DNA of 38,178 nt. Origin: an uncultured Eubacteriales bacterium. GTDB taxonomy: Bacteria; Bacillota; Clostridia; Oscillospirales; Oscillospiraceae. The notes under the pieces are model-generated. The model ran no database searches. It worked only from the letters and a program-made list of their open reading frames with translations, and was not told where the DNA came from. The stretch covers positions 1-38,178 of the forward strand of contig URSX01000005.1 of assembly GCA_900550615.1 (NCBI GenBank), written 5' to 3'. This document shows, in pieces, positions 24,086-32,371 of this stretch. Each line of letters starts with the position of its first letter. Position 1 is the first letter of the stretch. Made by a program: the position numbers and the translations under genes.

Positions 24086-25612
24086 ATGAGAAAAGAGTAT
24101 GAGGCCAGCCGGTACAGGCGCACAAAGCTGGACTGGTTCGGTGTGATTGCCATGTTCCTGCTGCTGGGCAGCAGCCTGGCCATATTTGCCAGGCTCATGG
24201 CCACCAAAATGCTGACGACCACCAACATGGTGCTGGCCATGGCCGCGCTGCTGGTGGTCAACGGGCTGCATATTTTCGTGCAGCTGCCCCTGCGGCGCAA
24301 TAAGCTGGGCAAGCTTCTGTGCGGCGTGGTGGCGGTGCTCCTGTCGGCGGCGATGATCTACGGCACCGTGGCGGCCGGAGCGGTGCAGGCAGCCCTGAAC
24401 AAGATCTCCGGCATTGTGGTGGAAAAGCAGGTGACGGCGGTCATCGTCATGAAGGAGGACGAGGCCACGGAGCTGGGCGACACCAAGGGATACCGCTTCG
24501 GCGTGCTGGCCGGCCGGGACACGGAGAACACCCAGCAGATCCTGGCAGCATTGAACAAGAGCATGGGGCAGGTGAAGACCCGCGACTATGAGACCCCCGC
24601 CGCACTGGTGGACGCACTGTATGACGATGAGGTGCAGGCCATTATCCTCAACGAGGGGTATATCCCCGTGCTGACGGAGCAGGATGGGTACAAGGATTTT
24701 TCCAGCCGCACCAGGATCCTGTATGAATACGTCACCGAGCATGAGATCACGTCCATCAAGCCCTCCGGCTCCATCACCAAGGAGCCCTTTGTAGTGTATT
24801 GCAGCGGCAGCGATGAGCGGGACTCCGATATCACGGCCAAGAACCGCAGCGATGTGAATGTGCTGGCAGTGGTGAACCCCAAGACCCGCCAGATTCTGCT
24901 GGTCAATACCCCCCGGGACTACTATCTGCCCCTGGCCTTCAACGGGGAAATGGACAAGCTGACCCACGCGGGGCTGTACGGCGTGCAGGAGACCATGGCG
25001 GTGCTGGATAATCTCTACGGGACGAAGACGTCCTACTACGGCCGGGTCAATTTCTGGGGTCTGATCGACATTGTGGACGCCCTGGGCGGCATCGACGTCT
25101 ATTCAGACTATGCTTTCACCACTGTGGCGGGCGATGTGGCCGGCTATGAATACAGTACTTACAGCTATACAGAGGGCTGGAACCACATGAACGGCATCGA
25201 GGCCCTGACATTCAGCCGTGAGCGCAGCTCCTTCGCGGACGGGGACAACCAGCGCGGGCGCAACCAGATGAAGGTCATCCAGGCGATTATTGAGAAGGCG
25301 GCCTCGCCCAGTATCCTCGCCAATTATCAGGATCTGCTGAAGGCCCTGTCCGACAACTTTATCACGAATATCAGCTATGACCAGATATCGTCCCTGGTGA
25401 AGATGATGCAGTCGGACGGCTTTTCCTGGAACATTCAGACCGTTTCAGCCAAGCAGGGAGAGGGCGACGACATGATGCCCTGCTACTCCGCCTCTGGGGA
25501 GGTGCTGTGGGTCATGCCGCCGGATTACGACTCCGTAAACACCATCCGCCAGGCCATCACCCAGGTGATGAACGGGGAGGAGATCACCGCGCTTTCCGGC
25601 ACGACTGAATAA
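24086..25612 (+). CDS. LytR-CpsA-Psr (LCP) family glycopolymer transferase
   Basis: The 508-residue protein has three N-terminal membrane segments (about residues 18-38, 45-68, 78-100), then an extracellular part. The LCP domain starts near residue 255 (NVLAVVNPKTRQILLVNTPR), with RVNFWGLIDIVDALGGIDV and the Arg-rich end LTFSRERSSFADGDNQRGRN. LCP enzymes transfer lipid-linked glycopolymers to peptidoglycan. The region between (about 115-250) is a second extracytoplasmic domain often found in clostridial LCP proteins. As the last gene of the locus it suggests the polysaccharide ends up bound to the wall (inference). GGAGG and TAGGA lie before the ATG. Confidence 0.92.
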   Translation: MRKEYEASRYRRTKLDWFGVIAMFLLLGSSLAIFARLMATKMLTTTNMVLAMAALLVVNGLHIFVQLPLRRNKLGKLLCGVVAVLLSAAMIYGTVAAGAVQAALNKISGIVVEKQVTAVIVMKEDEATELGDTKGYRFGVLAGRDTENTQQILAALNKSMGQVKTRDYETPAALVDALYDDEVQAIILNEGYIPVLTEQDGYKDFSSRTRILYEYVTEHEITSIKPSGSITKEPFVVYCSGSDERDSDITAKNRSDVNVLAVVNPKTRQILLVNTPRDYYLPLAFNGEMDKLTHAGLYGVQETMAVLDNLYGTKTSYYGRVNFWGLIDIVDALGGIDVYSDYAFTTVAGDVAGYEYSTYSYTEGWNHMNGIEALTFSRERSSFADGDNQRGRNQMKVIQAIIEKAASPSILANYQDLLKALSDNFITNISYDQISSLVKMMQSDGFSWNIQTVSAKQGEGDDMMPCYSASGEVLWVMPPDYDSVNTIRQAITQVMNGEEITALSGTTE

Positions 25613-25616
25613 AATC

Positions 25617-25652
25617 GCGAAAGCCAGTACCCAGGTGGGTATTGGCTTTCGC
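25617..25652 (+). terminator. Hairpin at the end of the polysaccharide locus
   Basis: Arms 25617-25632 and 25637-25652 form a 16-base stem with one G-T pair and a 4-base loop, 5 bases after the LCP stop codon. No T run follows, so termination would be inefficient or need another factor. Confidence 0.55.
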
Positions 25653-25672
25653 AGAGCAGAGAGGGAGAGAAT

Positions 25673-26581
25673 ATGACAGACGGCTTTACCAAAAATCAAA
25701 AACTCATGGGGCATGCCTTTGCCCTGTTTACCACGCTGGTCTGGGGCAGCTGCTTTGTGCTGACCAAGGTTATGCTGCGGGCCTTTACCCCCATCCAGAT
25801 CATTCCCCTGCGCATGGGTCTTGCGTACCTGGCCCTGTGGGCCCTGCGGCCGAAGACACTGCGGCTGCCGTGGAAGGATGAGCTGATGTTCATCCTCATC
25901 GGTATTACCGGCGGCAGCTTTTATTTCTTCCTGCAGAATACCGCTGCGGCTCACACCTCCGCGGCCAACGTCAGTATTTTGGTGTCCATGTCGCCTATCA
26001 TCACAGTGCTGCTGGCGCAGCTGTTCTCCCGGAAGGGGGAAAAGCTGGGCAAATGGGTGTATATCGGCGCGGTGGTGGCCATCGCCGGCGTGGTGCTGGT
26101 GGTGCTCAACGGCACACTGTCCTTCCACCTCAGCCCCCTGGGCGATCTGCTGGCCCTGGCCGCGGCGCTCATGTGGGCGGTGTACTCCATCCTCATCAAG
26201 AAATATACCGAGCAGTATGACAACTTCCTGGTCACACGCCGGGTGTTCCTGTGGGCCTTTATCACCGCTGTGCCCCTGATGCTCATCACCGACGGCATGC
26301 CCGATCTGGCACCGCTGTTCACCCAGCCGGGGATCCTTCTCAGTTGGCTGTTTCTGGGCGTGTTTGGCAATGCCCTGTGCTTTGCCATCTGGAACATCGC
26401 CTTCAAGTGTCTGGGTGTGGTCATCACCAATAATTATCTCTATGCCACCCCCTTTGTCACGGTGGTGGTGGGCTGGCTGCTGCTGGGGGAGAAGATCTCC
26501 GTCATGAGCATCATCGGTGCGGTGCTCATTACCCTGGGCGTCATCTTTGCCAATAAGCAGACGGAAAAAACGGAGGTATAA
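25673..26581 (+). CDS. EamA/DMT-family transporter
   Basis: The 302-residue protein has ten membrane spans in two EamA repeats: LFTTLVWGSCFVLTKVMLRA at the start, FFLQNTAAAHTSAANVSILV, and a second repeat with IWNIAFKCLGVVITNNYLYA and TVVVGWLLLGEKISVMSIIG. The drug/metabolite superfamily exports amino acids or other small molecules. The substrate is not predictable. It is distinct from rarD at 5342. GGGAGAG lies 5-6 bases before the ATG. Its own promoter is not obvious, so it may be read through from the LCP gene hairpin. Confidence 0.88.
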   Translation: MTDGFTKNQKLMGHAFALFTTLVWGSCFVLTKVMLRAFTPIQIIPLRMGLAYLALWALRPKTLRLPWKDELMFILIGITGGSFYFFLQNTAAAHTSAANVSILVSMSPIITVLLAQLFSRKGEKLGKWVYIGAVVAIAGVVLVVLNGTLSFHLSPLGDLLALAAALMWAVYSILIKKYTEQYDNFLVTRRVFLWAFITAVPLMLITDGMPDLAPLFTQPGILLSWLFLGVFGNALCFAIWNIAFKCLGVVITNNYLYATPFVTVVVGWLLLGEKISVMSIIGAVLITLGVIFANKQTEKTEV

Positions 26582-26586
26582 CTTAC

Positions 26587-26624
26587 AAAGTGGGTGGATT
26601 GGCGTGCCTTTCCGCCCACTTTTT
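26587..26624 (+). terminator. Terminator of the EamA gene
   Basis: AAAGTGGGTGGA (26587-26598) pairs, with one G-T pair, with TCCGCCCACTTT (26611-26622), followed by more T residues. It begins 5 bases after the stop. Confidence 0.8.
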
Positions 26625-26675
26625 GTATAGAAAACCGGCTGCAGCGGAACAATTCCAGGCAGATGCATCCGCATA

Positions 26676-26704
26676 TAGACTTTTGGGGAACGATATGCTA
26701 CAAT
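26676..26704 (+). promoter_or_regulatory. Promoter of the unknown membrane protein / PAP2 pair
   Basis: TAGACT (26676-26681), 17 bases, TACAAT (26699-26704), about 37 bases before the start codon. Confidence 0.55.
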
Positions 26705-26741
26705 ATTCCTGCATCCCTGAGACTAAGAGAGGAGATACTCT

Positions 26742-28475
26742 ATGAATACCAACTGGAACGATCCCGATTTTCAGGGCTTTGCCCACAAGAATCCCTTTGC
26801 TGGGAGACCTAAGCGGGAGAAAAAACCCCGCAAAGCCGTAGGCACCCCGGTAGGCCGTACGGTGCTGAACCTGGCGGTGACGCTGCTGGTGGGCGCCATC
26901 TATTACTATGTGCAGCTGCCGGCGCTGAATTTCCACTCCGGCTCGCTGTATGTGTTCGTGGTGCTGCTGTGCGCCGTGTACTGCGCCATGGCCATCCTTA
27001 CCTCCGGATTTCAGGGGGACGGGGCCAAGGGTTACTTCGGCTTTGTGAAAAAGCAGTGTAAGATCCCCTTCCTTCTGGCGGCCGCCATGGTCCTCGTTGC
27101 CGTGGTCGGCAGCGTCATCGGCTGGAAGCTGATCCGGGCCGGTTCTTATCGGGATCTGCTGACGGTGGAGACCGGCGACTTTGCCAGCGAGGTACAGGAG
27201 ATTTCCTTTGACCAGATCCCTATGCTGGATCGGGACTCTGCCACCAAGCTGGGCAACCGCAAGCTGGGAGAGCTGGCGGACATGGTCTCCCAGTTTGAGG
27301 TGGACGACGACTATACCCAGATCAACTATAAGGGCCGTCCCGTGCGGGTCACGGCCCTGCGCTACGGCGACTGGATCAAGTGGTTCAATAACCGCTCCAG
27401 CGGCTTGCCCGCCTACCTGATCATCGACATGGTGACCCAGAATGTGGAGGTGGTGCGTCTGGACAGCGGCATCCGCTACACCACTGCCGAGCATTTTGGC
27501 CGCAACCTTGGCCGCTATCTGCGGTTCCACTATCCCACTTATATCTTCGACGATCCTGCCTTTGAGATCGACGAGGACGGCAATCCTTACTGGGTCTGCC
27601 CCCGGATCACCAACACCATCGGCCTCTTCGGCGGTACGGATGTGCTGGGTGCGGTGCTGGTGAACGCCGTCACCGGCGAGACTGCCTACTATGAGGTGGG
27701 AGCCATCCCCACCTGGGTGGATCATGTGTATAACGCAGATCTCATCATCAGCCAGTATGATAACCATGGCCAGTATATCCACGGCTTCATCAACTCCCTC
27801 TTTGGCCAGCGGGACGTTACCATCACCACCGAGGGCTATAACTACATCGCCCTCAACGACGATGTGTATATGTATACCGGCATTACCTCCGTGGTGTCCG
27901 ATGAATCCAACATCGGCTTCATCCTCTCCAACCAGCGTACTAAGGAGACCCGTTTCTATTCCGTGGCCGGCGCGGAGGAGTACTCCGCCATGGACTCCGC
28001 CCGGGGCCAGGTGCAGCAGATGAACTACACCGCTACCTTCCCTCTGCTGCTGAACATCGCCGACCATCCCAGCTATTTCATGGCCCTGAAGGACGCGGCG
28101 GGCCTGGTGAAGATGTACGCCATGGTCAATGTCAGCCAGTATCAGATCGTGGCCACCGGCGCCACCGTGGCCGACTGCGAGAGCAACTACCGGGTCATGC
28201 TGGCCCGTAATGGCCTCATTGACCAGAGCGACACGGACATCACCCCCTCCGGCCAGGGCCAGGTCACCGGCGTCATCGCCGAGATCCGCTCCGCCGTGGT
28301 GGAGGGCAACACCTGGTACTACCTGCGGCTGCAGGACGGCACGGTGTACTACGCCATCTCCGCTGCCGATGACAAGAATGCCGTCATCCTCTCCGTGGGG
28401 GATAACGTCACCGTCACCTATACCGAGGGCGAGGACAAGATCCTCTCGGCTTACTCCGTGACGGCGGCCCAATAA
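26742..28475 (+). CDS. Conserved membrane protein of unknown function
   Basis: The 577-residue protein is one I recognise only as a type common in clostridial genomes. A basic N-terminus (residues 1-40, with KREKKPRKAVG) precedes three membrane spans (about 41-60, 67-87, 108-128). A large domain of about 450 residues follows, with repeated Tyr/Trp-rich motifs such as YGDWIKWFNNRSSGLPAYLI, NPYWVCPRITNTIGLFGGTD and GYNYIALNDDVYMYTGITSV. The last ~80 residues (GQGQVTGVIAEIRSAVVEGN onward) look like a small OB-type beta barrel. Whether the large domain faces outward cannot be fixed from sequence. It is 18 bases from the PAP2 gene and probably co-transcribed. It has no catalytic motif that I can name. 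Confidence 0.8.
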   Translation: MNTNWNDPDFQGFAHKNPFAGRPKREKKPRKAVGTPVGRTVLNLAVTLLVGAIYYYVQLPALNFHSGSLYVFVVLLCAVYCAMAILTSGFQGDGAKGYFGFVKKQCKIPFLLAAAMVLVAVVGSVIGWKLIRAGSYRDLLTVETGDFASEVQEISFDQIPMLDRDSATKLGNRKLGELADMVSQFEVDDDYTQINYKGRPVRVTALRYGDWIKWFNNRSSGLPAYLIIDMVTQNVEVVRLDSGIRYTTAEHFGRNLGRYLRFHYPTYIFDDPAFEIDEDGNPYWVCPRITNTIGLFGGTDVLGAVLVNAVTGETAYYEVGAIPTWVDHVYNADLIISQYDNHGQYIHGFINSLFGQRDVTITTEGYNYIALNDDVYMYTGITSVVSDESNIGFILSNQRTKETRFYSVAGAEEYSAMDSARGQVQQMNYTATFPLLLNIADHPSYFMALKDAAGLVKMYAMVNVSQYQIVATGATVADCESNYRVMLARNGLIDQSDTDITPSGQGQVTGVIAEIRSAVVEGNTWYYLRLQDGTVYYAISAADDKNAVILSVGDNVTVTYTEGEDKILSAYSVTAAQ

Positions 28476-28493
28476 GTATCTGCGAGGAGAACT

Positions 28494-29036
28494 ATGCTGA
28501 ACATGATCCAAAACGCGGACTGGGCCATTCTCCACTGGATCCAGGAGAACCTGCGCTGCGGGGTGCTGGATGTTTTCCTGTCCAAGCTCACCCTTCTTGG
28601 GGAGGGCGGGGCCATCTGGATTGCCGCCGCCCTTGCGATGCTGGCCACTAAGAAGTACAGAAAGTACGGCCTCTGCCTGGGCCTGGCCCTGGTGGCAGGC
28701 CTGCTGATCTGCAATATCGGGCTTAAAAACATCGTAGCCCGGCCCCGCCCCTGCTGGCTGGAGGCCATAGACCTGCTGGTGAAGAATCCCAGAGATTACT
28801 CCTTCCCCTCGGGTCATACCTGGTCTGCGGTGACAGGGGCCTGGGTGGTCACCGCTGCCAACAGAAAATTCGGCTATGCCGCCATCCCGCTGGCGGTGCT
28901 GCTGGCATTTTCCCGGCTGTATCTGTTTGTGCATTTTCCGTCGGATGTACTGGCAGGCGCACTTATCGGCGCGCTGCTGGGCATCCTGGCTGTGGTGCTG
29001 CGCAAGCGCCTGGGTGCCAAGTGTTGTAAAAAATAA
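28494..29036 (+). CDS. PAP2-family membrane phosphatase
   Basis: The 180-residue protein has about five membrane spans and all three PAP2 active-site motifs: KNIVARPRP (residues 78-86), PSGH (about 104-107) and SRLYLFVHFPSD (about 141-152). Such enzymes remove phosphate from phosphatidic acid, undecaprenyl pyrophosphate or phosphatidylglycerophosphate. Here a second undecaprenyl-pyrophosphate phosphatase beside UppP is plausible but unproven. GAGGAG lies 4-5 bases before the ATG, and a strong terminator follows. Confidence 0.92.
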   Translation: MLNMIQNADWAILHWIQENLRCGVLDVFLSKLTLLGEGGAIWIAAALAMLATKKYRKYGLCLGLALVAGLLICNIGLKNIVARPRPCWLEAIDLLVKNPRDYSFPSGHTWSAVTGAWVVTAANRKFGYAAIPLAVLLAFSRLYLFVHFPSDVLAGALIGALLGILAVVLRKRLGAKCCKK

Positions 29037-29051
29037 GAGATAAAATAATCA

Positions 29052-29094
29052 AAAAATTCCCGTGTATTTATTTACTAAATACACGGGAATTTTT
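29052..29094. terminator. Strong terminator after the PAP2 gene
   Basis: Two perfect 19-base arms (29052-29070 and 29076-29094) enclose a 5-base loop, ending in T5 on the right and starting with A5 on the left. Confidence 0.88.
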
Positions 29095-29116
29095 GCAGAA
29101 TTGTGGAAAATGCTGG

Positions 29117-29145
29117 TTTACACCAGCGCATAAAAGTACTAAAGT
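29117..29145 (+). promoter_or_regulatory. Possible promoter of the T-box leader
   Basis: TTTACA (29117-29122), 17 bases, TAAAGT (29140-29145). The -10 is weak, but it is the best candidate between the PAP2 terminator and the leader. Confidence 0.35.
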
Positions 29146-29149
29146 ATGG

Positions 29150-29428
29150 TCAATAGTTCTACGGCGATGAAGGACATCCAGTAAGATGCTGCGGTGATCT
29201 CCTGCAGAGAGCTGCCGGTGGGTGCAAGGCAGCGGAGAGGCGGCATTCCAATTACCGTCCTGAGCCGCGCCCTGAAGCCCCGAAGGGGTGGTAGGCGGCG
29301 CCGGGTGCGCCCGATACAGCGCAGGGGATATGGCAGTATCCCATGAGGCTGCGTAGACAGCGAACTGAGGTGGTACCACGGGTTTTCTCGTCCTCTGTGT
29401 CCTGAAAGGGACACGGAGGACGTTTTTT
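29150..29428 (+). promoter_or_regulatory. T-box leader (tRNA-sensing riboswitch) with terminator
   Basis: Stem I closes through CGGC (29162-29165)/GCCG (29264-29267) and AGGAC/GTCCT. It has AGTA (29180-29183) opposite the specifier side, and the distal AGAGAG/GGTG-GCAAGG loop motifs (29207-29228). The specifier bulge reads CCA-ATT-ACC (29248-29256). ATT (Ile) fits best, being three bases past the upper helix and followed by A. TAC (Tyr) and TTA (Leu) are alternatives. The antiterminator pairs GAGG (29367-29370) with CCTC (29392-29395) around the classic seven-base bulge TGGTACC. The mutually exclusive terminator is 29389-29422 plus T6. The bulge TGGT suits a tRNA with discriminator A, arguing against Trp, Asn and Thr. 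Confidence 0.9.
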
Positions 29429-29471
29429 GTTGCCCGGGTGAGATTTGAAATATATAAAGGAGGGGCCTACA

Positions 29472-30920
29472 ATGCCTGCAATCACTTTTTACAAACACGA
29501 ACCTATCCCCATGGAGATGCACAAGGTGAAGATTGTCCAGCAGCTGCATCTGCTGCCTGCGGCCCAGCGTCTGGAGAGAATGCAGCAGGCGGGCTTCAAC
29601 ACCTTCCAGCTGCACAACGGGGACATCTTTCTGGACATGCTCACGGACTCCGGCGTCAACGCTATGTCTGACCTGCAGCAGTCCGCTATGCTCCGGGCCG
29701 ACGATGCCTATGCTGGCTCCGAGACATTTTTCCGGATGCGCGCAAAGCTGGAGGAGCTGTTCGGCGTGCCTTTCTGCCTGCCTGCCCATCAGGGCCGCGC
29801 CTGCGAGAATATTCTGGCCACCCGTTTTGTAAAGCCCGGCAGCTGCGTCATCATGAATTACCACTTCACCACCGCCAAGGCACACATCACCCGCCTGGGC
29901 GGCCGGGTGGAGGAGCTGGTCCGCGCCGAAGGCCTGGTGAGCAAAAGCAGTCTGCCCTTTAAGGGGAATATCGACCTGGAGGCCCTGGAAGCCTGTATTC
30001 AGCGGGAGACGCCGGCGAACATTCCCTTTGTGCGCCTGGAGGCCGGCACCAACCTCATCGGCGGCCAGCCTATCTCCTATGCCAACATGAAGGCGGCCAC
30101 GGACATCTGTCGCCGACACGGCATTCTGGCGGTGCTGGACGCGTCCCTTTTGCAGGATAACCTCTACTTCATCAAGACCCGGGAGGAAGAGATGAAGGAC
30201 TTGTCCGTCCGGGAAATTACCCGTAAGATCGCAGATCTGTTCGACATCATTTACTTCTCTGCCCGGAAGTTCGGCTTTGCCCGGGGCGGAGCCATCCTGG
30301 TCCGGGATGAGGCGCTGTTCCACTCCATGGAGGATCTGGTGCCCATGTTCGAGGGCTTCCTCACTTACGGCGGCATGTCCGTCAAGGAGATGGAGGCTAT
30401 GACTGTGGGCTTTGAGGAGAGCATGGACATGGATGTCATTTCCCAGGGGCCCCAGTTCATCGACTATTGCGTGGATCGTCTGGCGGAGTACGGCATTCCT
30501 GTCATTACCCCCGGCGGCGGCCTGGGCGCGCATATTGATGTGAAGGAATTCTTGCCCCATGTGTCTCAGACGGAGTACTCCGCCGGGGCCCTGGCCTGCG
30601 CCCTGTATATCTGCGGCGGCATCCGGGGTATGGAGCGGGGCACCCTCTCCGAGGAACGGGAGCCGGACGGCACGGAGCACATCGCCTCCATGGAGCTGCT
30701 GCGCCTGGCCTTCCCGAGACGGGTGTTTACCCTGTCCCAGACGGAGTATGTCATCGACCGGGTGAAGTGGCTCTTCGACCACCGGGAACTGGTGGGCGGG
30801 CTGCGGTTTGTACACGAACCGGCAACCCTGCGCTTTTTCACCGGTGTGCTGGAGCCCACCACTGATTGGCCGGAGAAGCTGGCTGCTGCCTACCGGGCCG
30901 ACTTCGGCGAGGAGCAGTAA
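29472..30920 (+). CDS. Tryptophanase / tyrosine phenol-lyase family beta-eliminating lyase
   Basis: The 482-residue PLP enzyme is of the beta-eliminating lyase family. Family marks are DDAYAGSETFFRM, VPFCLPAHQGRACENIL, MNYHFTTAKAHITRLGG, IGGQPISYANMKAATDICRR, and the likely Schiff-base lysine Lys266 in FSARKFGFARGGAI. Classical members read about SAKKD-x-x-VNIGG at that site, so this protein is a divergent branch. The family splits Trp to indole, pyruvate and ammonia, or Tyr to phenol, and also acts on Ser and Cys. The exact substrate here is open. AAGGAGG lies about 10 bases before the ATG (29472). The T-box leader just upstream ties expression to an uncharged tRNA, which is odd for a catabolic enzyme. 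Confidence 0.85.
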   Translation: MPAITFYKHEPIPMEMHKVKIVQQLHLLPAAQRLERMQQAGFNTFQLHNGDIFLDMLTDSGVNAMSDLQQSAMLRADDAYAGSETFFRMRAKLEELFGVPFCLPAHQGRACENILATRFVKPGSCVIMNYHFTTAKAHITRLGGRVEELVRAEGLVSKSSLPFKGNIDLEALEACIQRETPANIPFVRLEAGTNLIGGQPISYANMKAATDICRRHGILAVLDASLLQDNLYFIKTREEEMKDLSVREITRKIADLFDIIYFSARKFGFARGGAILVRDEALFHSMEDLVPMFEGFLTYGGMSVKEMEAMTVGFEESMDMDVISQGPQFIDYCVDRLAEYGIPVITPGGGLGAHIDVKEFLPHVSQTEYSAGALACALYICGGIRGMERGTLSEEREPDGTEHIASMELLRLAFPRRVFTLSQTEYVIDRVKWLFDHRELVGGLRFVHEPATLRFFTGVLEPTTDWPEKLAAAYRADFGEEQ

Positions 30921-30935
30921 GAAAATTTTCAAAAG

Positions 30936-30982
30936 AAACACCGCCGCAGGCTCCGGTTTCCGGGGGTTGCGGCGGTGTTTTG
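30936..30982. terminator. Bidirectional terminator, lyase gene / MATE gene
   Basis: AAACACCGCCGCA (30936-30948) pairs with TGCGGCGGTGTTT (30968-30980), with T on the right and A on the left. It lies between two convergent genes. Confidence 0.8.
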
Positions 30983-30990
30983 CTTTGGCC

Positions 30991-32331
30991 TTAATAATGA
31001 TATTTTTTTCGTTTCAGCAGCAGGAAGAGGGCCGAGAGCACCACGGCCATGACCTCGGCCACCACGATGGACAGCCATATGCCGTTCAGTTCCCAGAGCA
31101 TGGGCAGGAGCAGCACGGCTGCCACCTGGAACACCAGGGTGCGCAGGAAAGCGATGAGGGCCGAGGTGAGGCCGTCGCTGAGGGCGGTGAAGAAGCCCGA
31201 GGCGTAGATGGCGAAGCCCATGAACAAAAACGACAGGCCGAAGATGCGGAAGCCTGAGATAGTCATGGCCATCAGCTCTGCGTCATAGCCCACGAAAATG
31301 GCGGCCAAAGGCCAGGCCAGGGCCTGGGACGCAAGAACCATCACAACGCCGAAGATGGCGACCATTTTCAGACTCTTGCGCAGCAGACTTTGCAGCTCGC
31401 TGTGGTTCTGCGCGCCGAAATGGTAGGAGATGATGGGGGCTGTGCCGATGGAATAGCCCATGAAGGCGGCGGAGAAGATCATACTCACATACATCATCAC
31501 TCCGTAGGCGGCCACGCCGTCCTCCCCGGCGAAGTGCAGGAGCTGCAGGTTATAGAGCATACTCACCAGGCTCATGGCGATGTTGCTCATAAACTCCGAG
31601 GAGCCGTTGGTGCAGGCTTTCAGGATCACCTGGCCGTCTGGGCGGCACTTTCCCAGGCGCAGAAGACTGGAGTTTTTCCGACCGAAGTAAATGAGAGGTA
31701 CGCCTCCGCCTACCACCTGGCTCAGGGCCGTGGCCACCGCCGCGCCGGCCAGCTTATACTCCTGCGGCAGGGTGATGACCAGCACTGCGTCCAGCACCAT
31801 GTTGGTCACACCTGAGGCCACTGTCACCAGAAGACCCAGTCGGGGCTTTTCTGCGGTGGTGCAGAAGGCCTGAAAGAGCATTTGCAGCACGTTAAACGGC
31901 AGGGCCAGCAGGACGATGCGGGCGTAGATCACGGCGTTTTCCAGCATGTCGCCCTCACCGCCCAGAAGCTCCGCCACGGGCCGGATGAACACGATGCCCA
32001 GCGCCGCCAGTACCGCGCCCGCCGCTGCCGTGATATACACGAACAGGGAGAAACAGCGGTTGGCCTTTTCCTTATCCCCCTCGCCGAAGGCCCGGGCCAC
32101 GATGGCCGAGCCGCCGGTGCCGAACATGAGGCCCGCGGTGGACAGAATCATGAGAAACGGCCAGGTGAGGTTCACGGCGGCAAAGGGGGTCTTGCCGGCA
32201 AAATTGGACACAAAGAAGCCGTCCACCACCCCGTAGATGGAGGTGAAGATCATCATGCCGATAGTGGGCAGGGTGAAGCGGATCAGGCGCTTGTAGGTAA
32301 AATGATCTGATAACTGAATCTTGTCTTTCAT
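30991..32331 (-). CDS. MATE-family efflux transporter
   Basis: The 446-residue protein has twelve membrane spans in two MatE repeats: RFTLPTIGMMIFTSIYGVVD, GGSAIVARAFGEGDKEKANR, and in the second half SIGTAPIISYHFGAQNHSEL. It exports cationic drugs or metabolites using a Na+ or H+ gradient. I start at 32331 (MKDKIQLSDHF), where AGGAGAG is 5 bases upstream, not at an earlier in-frame ATG at 32349. It follows the marR-type gene by 40 bases and is presumably repressed by its product. Confidence 0.92.
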   Translation of the reverse strand: MKDKIQLSDHFTYKRLIRFTLPTIGMMIFTSIYGVVDGFFVSNFAGKTPFAAVNLTWPFLMILSTAGLMFGTGGSAIVARAFGEGDKEKANRCFSLFVYITAAAGAVLAALGIVFIRPVAELLGGEGDMLENAVIYARIVLLALPFNVLQMLFQAFCTTAEKPRLGLLVTVASGVTNMVLDAVLVITLPQEYKLAGAAVATALSQVVGGGVPLIYFGRKNSSLLRLGKCRPDGQVILKACTNGSSEFMSNIAMSLVSMLYNLQLLHFAGEDGVAAYGVMMYVSMIFSAAFMGYSIGTAPIISYHFGAQNHSELQSLLRKSLKMVAIFGVVMVLASQALAWPLAAIFVGYDAELMAMTISGFRIFGLSFLFMGFAIYASGFFTALSDGLTSALIAFLRTLVFQVAAVLLLPMLWELNGIWLSIVVAEVMAVVLSALFLLLKRKKYHY

Positions 32332-32371
32332 GGTTCTCTCCTGCGTCAAGCGGCCCGCGGGCCGCCGCGAA

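Noticed and set aside
26583..28934. Long leftward open frame opposite the 577-residue membrane protein and PAP2 gene
   Set aside because: It is low-complexity, His/Val/Gly rich, lacks a ribosome site and overlaps genes with clear motifs on the other strand.
29150..29428. TnaC-type leader peptide controlling the tryptophanase-like gene
   Set aside because: No short Trp-containing reading frame with a ribosome site was found. The structure is a T-box instead.
29139..30941. Leftward 600-codon frame opposite the lyase gene and T-box leader
   Set aside because: It covers a structured leader and a recognised PLP enzyme in antisense. No recognisable domain.
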